A stretch of DNA of 64,000 nucleotides from Mycolicibacterium hippocampi (GTDB taxonomy: Bacteria; Actinomycetota; Actinomycetes; Mycobacteriales; Mycobacteriaceae): the NCBI RefSeq assembly GCF_010723735.1, contig NZ_BLLB01000002.1:4836001-4900000 (forward strand), given 5' to 3'. The notes beneath the pieces were generated by a model. That model had not been told where the DNA came from and did not search any database. It was given only the letters and a program-made list of their open reading frames with translations. Every line of letters begins with the position of its first letter. The first letter of the stretch is position 1. Position numbers and translations under genes: made by a program. Below are positions 16,616-25,056 of this stretch, in pieces.

Positions 16616-17016
16616 GCTTGATCGCCTGCCTTCTCGGTCAGCTCCCGTACGTCGTGCACCAGGGTCTCCAGCGAGGTGCCCGTCGGGAACACCGCCGCCG
16701 CACCGGCGTCCAGCAGCTTCTGCACGTCGCTACCCGGGATGGTGCCACCGACGACAACCGCGATGTCACCGGCATCCGCCGCGCGCAACGCGTCGACGGT
16801 GCGGGTGGTGAGCGCGACGTGCGCGCCGGACAGGATCGAGAGTCCCACCAGTGCAACGTCTTCCTGCAGTGCGATGGAGACGATGTCTTCGATGCGCTGA
16901 CGGATCCCGGTGTAGATGACCTCGAAACCGGCGTCCCGCAGGGTGCGCGCGACGATCTTGGCACCGCGGTCGTGCCCGTCCAGGCCGGGTTTGGCGACCA
17001 GCACGCGGGTCGCCAT
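16612..17016 (-). CDS. Cobalamin-binding small subunit of a split acyl-CoA mutase
   Basis: The 134-aa protein is a stand-alone B12-binding domain. It has GLDGHDRG (DxHxxG, His15 being the lower cobalt ligand), SIL at residues 60-62 (the SxL motif) and VVVGGTIP (GG at 90-91). This is the layout of the small subunits of isobutyryl-CoA and 2-hydroxyisobutyryl-CoA mutases, whereas methylmalonyl-CoA mutase carries the domain fused. ATG 17016 was preferred to GTG 17022 because AGGG lies nine bases upstream. The catalytic subunit gene is directly upstream, separated by a 67-bp gap filled by the dispersed repeat. Confidence 0.92.
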   Translation of the reverse strand: MATRVLVAKPGLDGHDRGAKIVARTLRDAGFEVIYTGIRQRIEDIVSIALQEDVALVGLSILSGAHVALTTRTVDALRAADAGDIAVVVGGTIPGSDVQKLLDAGAAAVFPTGTSLETLVHDVRELTEKAGDQA

Positions 17017-17044
17017 CAGCACTGCCCTCGCATCTTCATCGATG

Positions 17045-17083
17045 GCTCTTCGCGCAAGCGCTCATCGCGGCGCAAAGCGCTCA

Positions 17084-17086
<3 letters not shown>
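17045..17086. repeat. Dispersed repeat between mutase subunit genes
   Basis: A full copy of GCTCTTCGCGCAAGCGCTCATC lies at 17045-17066 and a shortened copy (GCGCAAAGCGCTCATCA) at 17070-17086. The second contains the stop codon of the catalytic subunit gene. Same family as the copies at 10811 and 43502. Confidence 0.78.
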
Positions 17087-18661
<1,575 letters not shown>

Positions 18662-18844
18662 CAGACGATAACGTACTTCCAAAAAAGGAGAATGCCAATA
18701 CCGCCTCGCGGAAAGATGCACTCGGGAGCGGGTGCCGGGTCCGCAGTTCAGCGATCGAAACCCCGATACACAGCGATTATGCGATTCCCCTAAAATGAGA
18801 ACCACACTATCCTGGTGTGCAGGGTCCGCCAGCCGAGGAGGCTT
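18662..18844. promoter_or_regulatory. Divergent promoter region of the mutase and HSDL2-like operons with two degenerate operators
   Basis: No gene is seen in these 183 bases. GAGAAT-GCC-AATACC at 18688-18702 and GAGAAC-CAC-ACTATC at 18797-18811 each match 9 of the 12 fixed bases of the GAGAAT-N3-ATTCTC palindrome, with the same 3-base centre; one lies near each divergent gene. AGGAGG just before 18845 is the ribosome site of the plus-strand gene. Confidence 0.4.
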
Positions 18845-19678
18845 ATGTCCAGCGAGTCATCATTCACCGACCGCACCCTGGTGGTCTCCGGTGGCAGCCG
18901 CGGGATCGGACTGGCCATCGCGCTCGGCGCCGCCAGGCTGGGCGCGAACGTGGTGCTGTTGGCCAAGACCGCCGAGCCGCACCCGAAACTGCCCGGCACC
19001 GTGCACACCGCGGTTGCCGAGGTGGAGGCCGCCGGCGGCAAGGGGCTGGCGGTGGTCGGCGACGTTCGCAACGAAGAGGACGTGCAGCGCGCCGTCGACG
19101 CGGCAGTGCAACGTTTCGGCGGGGTCGACGTCGTCGTGAACAATGCCAGCGCCATCGCGACCGACCGCACCGAGGATCTGTCGGCCAAGAAGTTCGACTT
19201 GATGATGGACATCAACGTCCGCGGCACGTTTCTTCTGACCAAGGCGGCGTTGCCGCATCTGCGCAAATCCACGCACCCGCACGTGCTGACGATCTCGCCG
19301 CCGCTGAACATGAACCCGTACTGGCTCGGGGCACACCCGTCGTACACGCTGTCGAAGTACGGGATGACCCTGCTGAGCCTGGGGTGGGCCACCGAGTACG
19401 CCGACGCGGGAATCGGATTCAGCTGCCTGTGGCCGCAGACCTACATCGCGACCTCGGCCGTGACCAACCTCGCCGAGGGCGACGCGCTGGTGGCGGCCTC
19501 CCGCCACCCCGACATCATGGCGGACTCAGCGGTGGCAATCCTGTCCGAACCGCCCTCCGAGGTCAACGGGCAGTGTTTCGTCGACGCCGACGTCCTCACC
19601 GCGGCCGGCGTCACCGACCTGTCGCGCTACGGCGGCGGCGACAACCCGATGTGGGATATCTTCCTGGACAAGTCATGA
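18845..19678 (+). CDS. Short-chain dehydrogenase, HSDL2-like
   Basis: This is a 277-aa SDR with VVSGGSRGIGLAIALGAARLG, VNNASAIA, ILTISP-like TISPPLNMNP, and HPSYTLSKYGM for the Tyr-Lys pair. The long insert after the first helix (KTAEPHPKLPGTVH) and the PPLNMNP segment are characteristic of HSDL2-type SDRs linked to fatty-acid and sterol metabolism. Start set by AGGAGG. The stop overlaps the ATG of the acyl-CoA synthetase gene (ATGA), so the two are coupled. Transcribed away from the mutase operon. Confidence 0.8.
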   Translation: MSSESSFTDRTLVVSGGSRGIGLAIALGAARLGANVVLLAKTAEPHPKLPGTVHTAVAEVEAAGGKGLAVVGDVRNEEDVQRAVDAAVQRFGGVDVVVNNASAIATDRTEDLSAKKFDLMMDINVRGTFLLTKAALPHLRKSTHPHVLTISPPLNMNPYWLGAHPSYTLSKYGMTLLSLGWATEYADAGIGFSCLWPQTYIATSAVTNLAEGDALVAASRHPDIMADSAVAILSEPPSEVNGQCFVDADVLTAAGVTDLSRYGGGDNPMWDIFLDKS

Positions 19679-21198
19679 GTATCTCGTTGCTGTTGGAAAT
19701 GGCGTCCTCGGCCGACCCGGACCGGACGGCGGTGGTCTCCGACGACGTCCGCCTTTCCACCGGCGAACTGAGCGCACTGGCCGACGGCGGCGCGGGCGTC
19801 TTCGCGGCCTCGGGCGCGCAGCACGTCGCCTACGTCGGCACCGGCGGGGCCATGCTGCCCCTGCTGCTGTTCGCCGCGGCGCGCGCCGCGGTGCCGTTCA
19901 CGCCGCTGAACTACCGGTTGTCGGCCGACGGCCTTCGGGCGCTGCTCGACCGTCTTCCGGACCCACTCGTGGTGGTCGACGACGAGTACCGCGACGCCGT
20001 GGGTGCCGGCTACCGCACGGTGGGCTCGGACGAACTGCTCGACTCCGCCCGCGGCGCCGAGCCCGCAGCCGAGTTCGCCGACCCGGACGCGGTGGCCGTG
20101 GTGCTGTTCACCTCGGGCACAACCTCCAAGCCCAAAGCCGTCGAGCTCACCCACAACAACCTGACCAGCTACGTGACCGGAACTGTCGAGTTCGCTTCGG
20201 CCGATCCCGGTGACGCCGCCCTGATCTGCGTGCCGCCCTACCACATCGCCGGTGTCGGCGCGGCCCTGTCCAACCTGTACGCGGGGCGGAAAATGGTGTA
20301 CCTCAGGCACTTCGACGCCGCCGAGTGGGTACGCCTGGTGGGCACCGAGAACGTCACCTCGGCGACGGTGGTGCCGACCATGCTCGACCGTATCGTCACC
20401 GTCCTCGATGCAGACAAGGTGACGCTGCCTTCGCTGCGCACCCTCGCCTACGGCGGCTCCAAAGTGGCCCTGCCGCTGGTCCGCAAGGCGCTGTCGTTGC
20501 TCCCGCAGGTCGGGTTCGTCAACGCCTACGGCCTCACCGAGACGAGTTCGACGATCGCCGTGCTGACCCCGGATGACCACCGCGCGGCGCTGGCCGCGGC
20601 CGACGGACCGGCCGCCCGGCGGCTCGGCTCGGTGGGCCAGCCGGTGCCGGGCATCGAAGTCGAGATCCGGGCGGAGGACGGCACAATCCTCGGCGCGGGC
20701 CAGACGGGTGAGCTGTTCGTCCGCGGCGAACAGGTGTCCGGCAAGTACACCGACATCGGCTCGGTGCTCGACGAGCACGGCTGGTTCCCGACCAAGGACG
20801 TCGCCTATCTCGACGACGAGGGCTACCTGTTCATCGGTGGCCGCTCCGACGACACCATCATCCGAGGGGGCGAGAACATCGCGCCCGCCGAGATCGAGGA
20901 CGTGCTGGTCGAGCACCCGCAGGTGCGCGACTGCGCAGTGGTCGGCGTCGAGGATCCCGAGTGGGGGCAGATCATCGTCGCGGTCGTGGTGCCCAGGTCC
21001 GGCGCCGACCCCGACCCCGAGGACCTGCGATCGCACGTCCGCTCGCAGCTTCGCGGATCGCGCACGCCCGACCGGGTGGTCTTCCGGGACGAACTGCCCA
21101 CGAACGCGACCGGCAAGGTGCTGCGCCGCGAACTCGTCAGTGAACTCAGCGAACTCAGCGCCCGATCCCCCACTGCGTCAACCAAGGAGCCCGCATGA
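19675..21198 (+). CDS. Acyl-CoA synthetase (AMP-forming), FadD-like
   Basis: The 507-aa adenylate-forming ligase has VLFTSGTTSKPKAVELTHNN, YGLTETSSTIAV, GWFPTKDVAYLDDEGYLFIGGRSDD, GGENIAPAEIEDVL and the C-terminal TNATGKVLRREL with the catalytic Lys. It is the second acyl-CoA synthetase in the cluster and lies in a different operon from the first, so the pathway probably has two activation steps or two entry acids. Translationally coupled to the SDR upstream and to the 100-aa protein downstream by four-base overlaps. Confidence 0.86.
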   Translation: MSISLLLEMASSADPDRTAVVSDDVRLSTGELSALADGGAGVFAASGAQHVAYVGTGGAMLPLLLFAAARAAVPFTPLNYRLSADGLRALLDRLPDPLVVVDDEYRDAVGAGYRTVGSDELLDSARGAEPAAEFADPDAVAVVLFTSGTTSKPKAVELTHNNLTSYVTGTVEFASADPGDAALICVPPYHIAGVGAALSNLYAGRKMVYLRHFDAAEWVRLVGTENVTSATVVPTMLDRIVTVLDADKVTLPSLRTLAYGGSKVALPLVRKALSLLPQVGFVNAYGLTETSSTIAVLTPDDHRAALAAADGPAARRLGSVGQPVPGIEVEIRAEDGTILGAGQTGELFVRGEQVSGKYTDIGSVLDEHGWFPTKDVAYLDDEGYLFIGGRSDDTIIRGGENIAPAEIEDVLVEHPQVRDCAVVGVEDPEWGQIIVAVVVPRSGADPDPEDLRSHVRSQLRGSRTPDRVVFRDELPTNATGKVLRRELVSELSELSARSPTASTKEPA

Positions 21199-21497
21199 TC
21201 AAGAACGGCACCCGCCTGCAGAGCCAGGTCTGCGACACCCAGGTCATCGTGGTGCGTAGCGCCGACAGCCTCGACGACCTCCGGGCGGGCGGGGCGCCGA
21301 TGGTGCCGATCGGTGAGCAGGCCGACGGCAGCCTGGCGCTCGACGATGCGCTGGCCGACGGGAACCTGATGGGCAAGCGCTACGTCGACGACAGCGGCGC
21401 CGAGGTTCTCGTCACGAAGGCCGGCAAGGGCACGCTCAGCATCGGCTCGACCCCGCTTGCTCTCAAGGAAGCCAAGCCGCTGCCCGCCAGCGACTGA
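21195..21497 (+). CDS. Small conserved-context protein of unknown function
   Basis: The 100-aa protein overlaps the end of the synthetase gene by ATGA, so it is made with it. It begins IKNGTRLQSQVCDTQVIVVRS and has two Gly/Asp-rich stretches (VPIGEQADGSLALDD, LMGKRYVDDSGAEVLVTKAGKG) that read like short beta strands. It has one Cys, no signal peptide and no membrane segment. I do not recognise the family. Tight coupling to an acyl-CoA synthetase suggests a small accessory of the CoA pathway, but nothing in the sequence shows its job. Confidence 0.65.
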   Translation: MIKNGTRLQSQVCDTQVIVVRSADSLDDLRAGGAPMVPIGEQADGSLALDDALADGNLMGKRYVDDSGAEVLVTKAGKGTLSIGSTPLALKEAKPLPASD

Positions 21498-21503
21498 TAC
21501 CTT
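21498..21503 (+). promoter_or_regulatory. Leaderless -10 hexamer TACCTT for the adenylate cyclase gene
   Basis: TACCTT directly follows the stop of the 100-aa gene and stands 7 bases before GTG at 21511. No ribosome site is present, so the cyclase probably has its own leaderless transcript. Confidence 0.55.
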
Positions 21504-21510
21504 CGGCCGT

Positions 21511-22968
21511 GTGAGGCCACGCCGCCTGCTGACCCGCTACGCAGCTGGTCTCACGTGGGCCTATGTGCTGACGGTCGCCGAAGTGGTGACGATCGTCGCG
21601 TCGCTGGTGGGGCGCAGCGTCGTCACCCCGGGCAACGTCATCGCCTTCGCCGTGGTCAGCGTCATCGGCACCGCCACCGTCGCCGTCGGCGCGGTCCTGA
21701 TCGTCACCCCCACCCTGCGGTGGCTCGGCACCGGTCTGAGTCCGACCGATGCGCAACTGCGCTCGGCGACCAAGATGATGCGCCGGCAGTCCGCGATCAC
21801 GCTGGCGCCGTGGGGCCTGGCCGCCGCTGTCCTGGTACCGCTCAACATCGACGCGGGGCCGACCGGGCTCATCGTTCTCGCCTCGGCCATCCTGTTCGGC
21901 GCCATCGCCACGGTGTGCACCGGATTCCTGTTCACGATCCGCACGCTGCGCCCGCTGCTGGCCGCCGTACCCGCTCACCTCACCCGGCCTGCCGCACCGG
22001 GCGTGCGCGCCCGACTGCTTCTGATGTGGACCGTGTGCACGGCACTGCCCGGGTTGGCCATCGCCATTCTGCTGATCATGCGGTCCAACGGCTGGTTGCT
22101 CGACGCCTCCGCCCCGATCGAACTCGCTCTCACCGTGTTGGCACTGGTCGCCGTGGTGCTGGGACTACGCGCGATGATCCTGGTGTCGATGTCGATCTCC
22201 GACCCGGTCAGCCAAGTGGTCGACGCGATGGCCGACGTCGAGAAGGGACACATCGACCGCACCATCGACGTCTACGAGTGGTCCGAGATCGGGCGGTTGC
22301 AGAGCGGGTTCAACCGCATGGTGGCGGGCCTGCGGGAGCGCGACCGGCTGCGGGACCTGTTCGGTCGCCATGTCGGCGAAGAAGTCGCCCGCCGCGCCGT
22401 CGAGCAGAACGCCTCGCCGGCAGGGGACGAACGTGAGGTGGCGGTGCTGTTCATCGACCTGGCCGACTCCACGCAGCTGGCGATCGTCCATGAACCCCAT
22501 GAGGTGGCACGAATACTCAACGAGTTCTTCCAGATCGTGGTCGCCGCCGTCGACGAGCGGCACGGTTTGATCAACAAGTTCCAGGGTGATGCGGTGTTGG
22601 CGGTGTTCGGCGCGCCACTGAGCATCGCCGATCCCGTCGCCGCGGCGCTGTCCACCGCGCGAGCGCTGGCGACCGAACTGCGCAGGCTTCCCGTCGACTT
22701 CGGTATCGGGGTGTCGGCGGGGCCGGTGTTCGCGGGCAACATCGGTGCCGAGAACCGTTACGAATACACGGTGATCGGGGACCCGGTCAACGAGGCGGCA
22801 CGACTGGCCGACTGCGCCAAGGAGTTCGATGGCAGGGCGCTGTGCTCGGGCGCGGCCTTCGCGCAGGCCGGCACCGACGAACGGGACCGCTGGGCTCCCC
22901 GCGGCAGCACCAGGCTGCGAGGCAGACCCGCGCCCACCGACATCTACGTGCCGTCGACGCGCAACTGA
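21511..22968 (+). CDS. Membrane adenylate cyclase (class III) with HAMP domain
   Basis: The 485-aa protein has about six N-terminal hydrophobic segments (residues 10-250), a HAMP stretch (SDPVSQVVDAMADVEKG, IGRLQSGFNRM), and a C-terminal cyclase domain. Catalytic parts look intact: VLFIDLADST (metal Asp), NKFQGDAVLAVFG (substrate Lys and second metal Asp), and VIGDPVNEAARL (Asp, Asn and Arg of the transition-state site). It resembles the Rv1318c-Rv1320c cyclases. Start GTG 21511 by leaderless signature. It sits between catabolic operons; a link between cAMP and substrate use is possible but unproven. Confidence 0.88.
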   Translation: MRPRRLLTRYAAGLTWAYVLTVAEVVTIVASLVGRSVVTPGNVIAFAVVSVIGTATVAVGAVLIVTPTLRWLGTGLSPTDAQLRSATKMMRRQSAITLAPWGLAAAVLVPLNIDAGPTGLIVLASAILFGAIATVCTGFLFTIRTLRPLLAAVPAHLTRPAAPGVRARLLLMWTVCTALPGLAIAILLIMRSNGWLLDASAPIELALTVLALVAVVLGLRAMILVSMSISDPVSQVVDAMADVEKGHIDRTIDVYEWSEIGRLQSGFNRMVAGLRERDRLRDLFGRHVGEEVARRAVEQNASPAGDEREVAVLFIDLADSTQLAIVHEPHEVARILNEFFQIVVAAVDERHGLINKFQGDAVLAVFGAPLSIADPVAAALSTARALATELRRLPVDFGIGVSAGPVFAGNIGAENRYEYTVIGDPVNEAARLADCAKEFDGRALCSGAAFAQAGTDERDRWAPRGSTRLRGRPAPTDIYVPSTRN

Positions 22969-22976
22969 AGCAGCCG

Positions 22977-23390
22977 TCAGGGCGCGGCCACCGTGCGCAC
23001 CAGCACCGTGGTGAACCGCCGCCGGGCAAGACGCCACCCGGATGCGGTGCGCACGAACTCGTCATCGTAATAGCCGACTGCGTTCACACCGGAGCTGTTG
23101 TCCTGCGCCATGATCAACGCATCGACGTAGGCACGGGCGGTTGCCGAGTCGCCCTCCACGGTGACCACCTGGTTGGTGATCCGGTGCATCGTGTGCCCCG
23201 CCATCTCGTGTGCCGCCACCATGAACTCGGTGACGGCGTCGACGCCGCTCCAGCTGCCGATGTCACCGTAGTCGAGTTCGCAGTCCTCGGTGAACACCGT
23301 GCGGAACAGCGGCCAGTCACGTCGGTCGATGCCGGTCGCATAACGGATCTGCGCGGAGCTGATTTCCTGGATGTCGGCGTGGTTGCTCAT
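22977..23390 (-). CDS. SnoaL-like (NTF2 fold) protein
   Basis: The 137-aa protein has the NTF2-like pattern: an N-terminal helix (QIRYATGIDRRDWPLFRTVFTEDCELDYGD, two segments), HTMHRITNQVVTVEGDSATARAYVDA and a C-terminal strand pair (GWRLARRRFTTVLV). This SnoaL_4-type fold includes hydratases, isomerases and dioxygenase small subunits. It is the last gene of an operon with DUF35 and an Ltp2-like protein, where small hydratase-like partners are known in cholesterol side-chain catabolism. No catalytic assignment is possible by eye. Confidence 0.72.
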   Translation of the reverse strand: MSNHADIQEISSAQIRYATGIDRRDWPLFRTVFTEDCELDYGDIGSWSGVDAVTEFMVAAHEMAGHTMHRITNQVVTVEGDSATARAYVDALIMAQDNSSGVNAVGYYDDEFVRTASGWRLARRRFTTVLVRTVAAP

Positions 23391-23394
23391 TTGA

Positions 23395-23817
23395 TCAGCT
23401 CGGCGCGGGTTCGTATCGGAGCATGGTCACGTCGTGTTCGGGATAGTCGCAGAACACCGGTCGGACCCGCATGCCGACCGAGATGTCCTCGGGGTCCACG
23501 TTGACCAGTTCGGTCGAGAATCGCGGGCCCTCGTCCCACTCGACGATCGCCAGCAGCTGCGGCACCGCGTCGGCGAAGTGCGGGCCGACGGGACGGCGGG
23601 CCACGGTGAAGGCGTACACCGTGCCCATGCCGGAGATCTCGCGCCACTCCAGGTCGTCGGCGAGGGTTCTCGGCGCACGCACCCGCGGGTAGAAGACATA
23701 GGACTGCGACGACGGTGAGTACTGGATGAGCACCCGGTGTTCGGCCAGCGCATCCCAGAACGGGGCGCTGGTAGGGGTTTTGACAGGCATCGGTCGCTGG
23801 AACATCGCGCTGCTCAC
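23395..23817 (-). CDS. DUF35 OB-fold protein without the zinc-ribbon cysteines
   Basis: The 140-aa protein has the DUF35 order: an N-terminal helix (APFWDALAEHRVLIQYSP), a linker where a rubredoxin-like zinc ribbon normally sits, and an OB fold (GTVYAFTVARRPVGPHFADAVPQ in two strands, LLAIVEWDEGPRFSTELVNV, ISVGMRVRPVF). The CxxC pairs of the ribbon are absent: the region reads YSPSSQSYVFYPRVR. DUF35 proteins partner with thiolase-like enzymes such as Ltp2, and the Ltp2-like gene lies 2 bases upstream. It probably forms a complex with it. Start is a GTG. Confidence 0.78.
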   Translation of the reverse strand: MSSAMFQRPMPVKTPTSAPFWDALAEHRVLIQYSPSSQSYVFYPRVRAPRTLADDLEWREISGMGTVYAFTVARRPVGPHFADAVPQLLAIVEWDEGPRFSTELVNVDPEDISVGMRVRPVFCDYPEHDVTMLRYEPAPS

Positions 23818-23819
23818 CG

Positions 23820-25028
23820 TCAGTCCCCTTCCAGTACGAGCGTGGTCTGTTCGGACAGGATGCCACCGTTTCCGGAGACGAAGGCCCGGTGGCAGTCGGC
23901 CACCTGGGCGGCGCCGGCACGGCCCATGATCTGACGAGTGGCATCACAGACGTGGTGCATGCCCCCGGCGTTGCCCGCCTGACCGAAACCGAGTTGGCCG
24001 CCCGCGGTGTTGAGGGGGAAGTCGCCTCGGAAGGTCAGGTCGTGCTGGGAGACGAACTCCATCCCCTTGCCCTTCTCGCAGAAGCCGGCATCCTCGAGGC
24101 TCAGCAGGACCGTGATCGTGTAGCAGTCGTAGATCGAGACCATGTCCATCTGTTGGCGGGTCAACCCAGACATGTCGAACGCGGTATCGGCGGCCCGGAT
24201 GATGGGCGTCTGCAACAGATCCTCGGCGTAGGTCGGCGTCTTGTACGGCACCTGCTCGCCGAACCCCTTGATCCACACCGGACGGTTCGTCGACCGGGCC
24301 GCGGCGTCGGCACTGGCGACCACCACAGCGGCGCCCCCGACGCACGGCATCACGATCTCGAGCATGTGCAGCGGATCGGCGATGACCGGGCTTGCCAGCA
24401 CATCGTCGACCGTCAGCGGCGTGTCTCTCCAGATCGCGCCCTCGGTGTGGTTGGCGTTGAAGCGCTGGTCCGCGACGATCTTGGCCATCGCACGCTCGTC
24501 GTAGCCGTAGACCGAGGCATACCGCTGGGCGACCTGACCGTACGGACCGTTCTGACCGAGGTTGCCGTACGGAATCTCGAATTCTGCCTGCGGAGAGCCG
24601 AACTGGTTGCTCGACGCGCCGAAGAACACCGCGTCCACCAGCGGTTTGGGCTTCTTCTCCGAGGTCGGGGTGATGTAGCGCGCGGGTATCGCGCACAGCA
24701 CCACGTCGCAGATTCCCAACTCGACCGCGGCGGCCGCGCGCCACACCATGCCCACCGCGCTGGCTCCCCCGAGATCGACGAGCTCGGCGAAATTCGCCCG
24801 GACGCCGAGGTATTCCGTGACTGTCGACGGCACGAAGATCTCCGACTCACTCAGGTGTGAGGTGACGATGCCGTCCACCGACTCGCCGGCAAGTCCGGCG
24901 TCGGCCAGCGCGGCGGCACCCAACTCGGCCCACTGCTCCAGCATGAAAGGGGCCGGCGTGGCCTTGTTCAACCGTTCGGGAGGCAGCTCCACGTAGCCGA
25001 CGATCGCGGCATCTCCGCGCAACCCCAT
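23820..25028 (-). CDS. Thiolase-fold lipid-transfer protein, Ltp2/aldolase-like, no nucleophilic Cys
   Basis: This is a 402-aa SCP2-thiolase relative. It keeps the fold landmarks (AIVGYVELPPERL, LADAGLAGESVDGIV, GGAAVVVASADAAA, and a C-terminal GGMHHVCDATRQIMG). At the place of the nucleophilic Cys the sequence is DLGGASAVGM (Gly88-Ala89), so Claisen thiolysis is unlikely. YDCYTITVLLSLED carries Tyr residues in the region where Ltp2 retro-aldolases use Tyr. Together with the adjacent DUF35 gene this suggests a retro-aldolase releasing a short acyl-CoA such as propionyl-CoA. Start ATG chosen for GGAAG nine bases upstream. Confidence 0.8.
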   Translation of the reverse strand: MGLRGDAAIVGYVELPPERLNKATPAPFMLEQWAELGAAALADAGLAGESVDGIVTSHLSESEIFVPSTVTEYLGVRANFAELVDLGGASAVGMVWRAAAAVELGICDVVLCAIPARYITPTSEKKPKPLVDAVFFGASSNQFGSPQAEFEIPYGNLGQNGPYGQVAQRYASVYGYDERAMAKIVADQRFNANHTEGAIWRDTPLTVDDVLASPVIADPLHMLEIVMPCVGGAAVVVASADAAARSTNRPVWIKGFGEQVPYKTPTYAEDLLQTPIIRAADTAFDMSGLTRQQMDMVSIYDCYTITVLLSLEDAGFCEKGKGMEFVSQHDLTFRGDFPLNTAGGQLGFGQAGNAGGMHHVCDATRQIMGRAGAAQVADCHRAFVSGNGGILSEQTTLVLEGD

Positions 25029-25056
25029 GTGCACTCACTTCCGTTGAAGCCCCGCG

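Noticed and set aside
18662-18844. Cobalamin riboswitch upstream of the mutase
   Set aside because: No B12-box-like segment or long structured leader was seen; the start codon is close to the divergent promoter.
19627-21036. Minus-strand open frame of 469 codons
   Set aside because: It lies wholly antisense to the SDR and acyl-CoA synthetase genes and reads as His/Arg/Val-rich noise.
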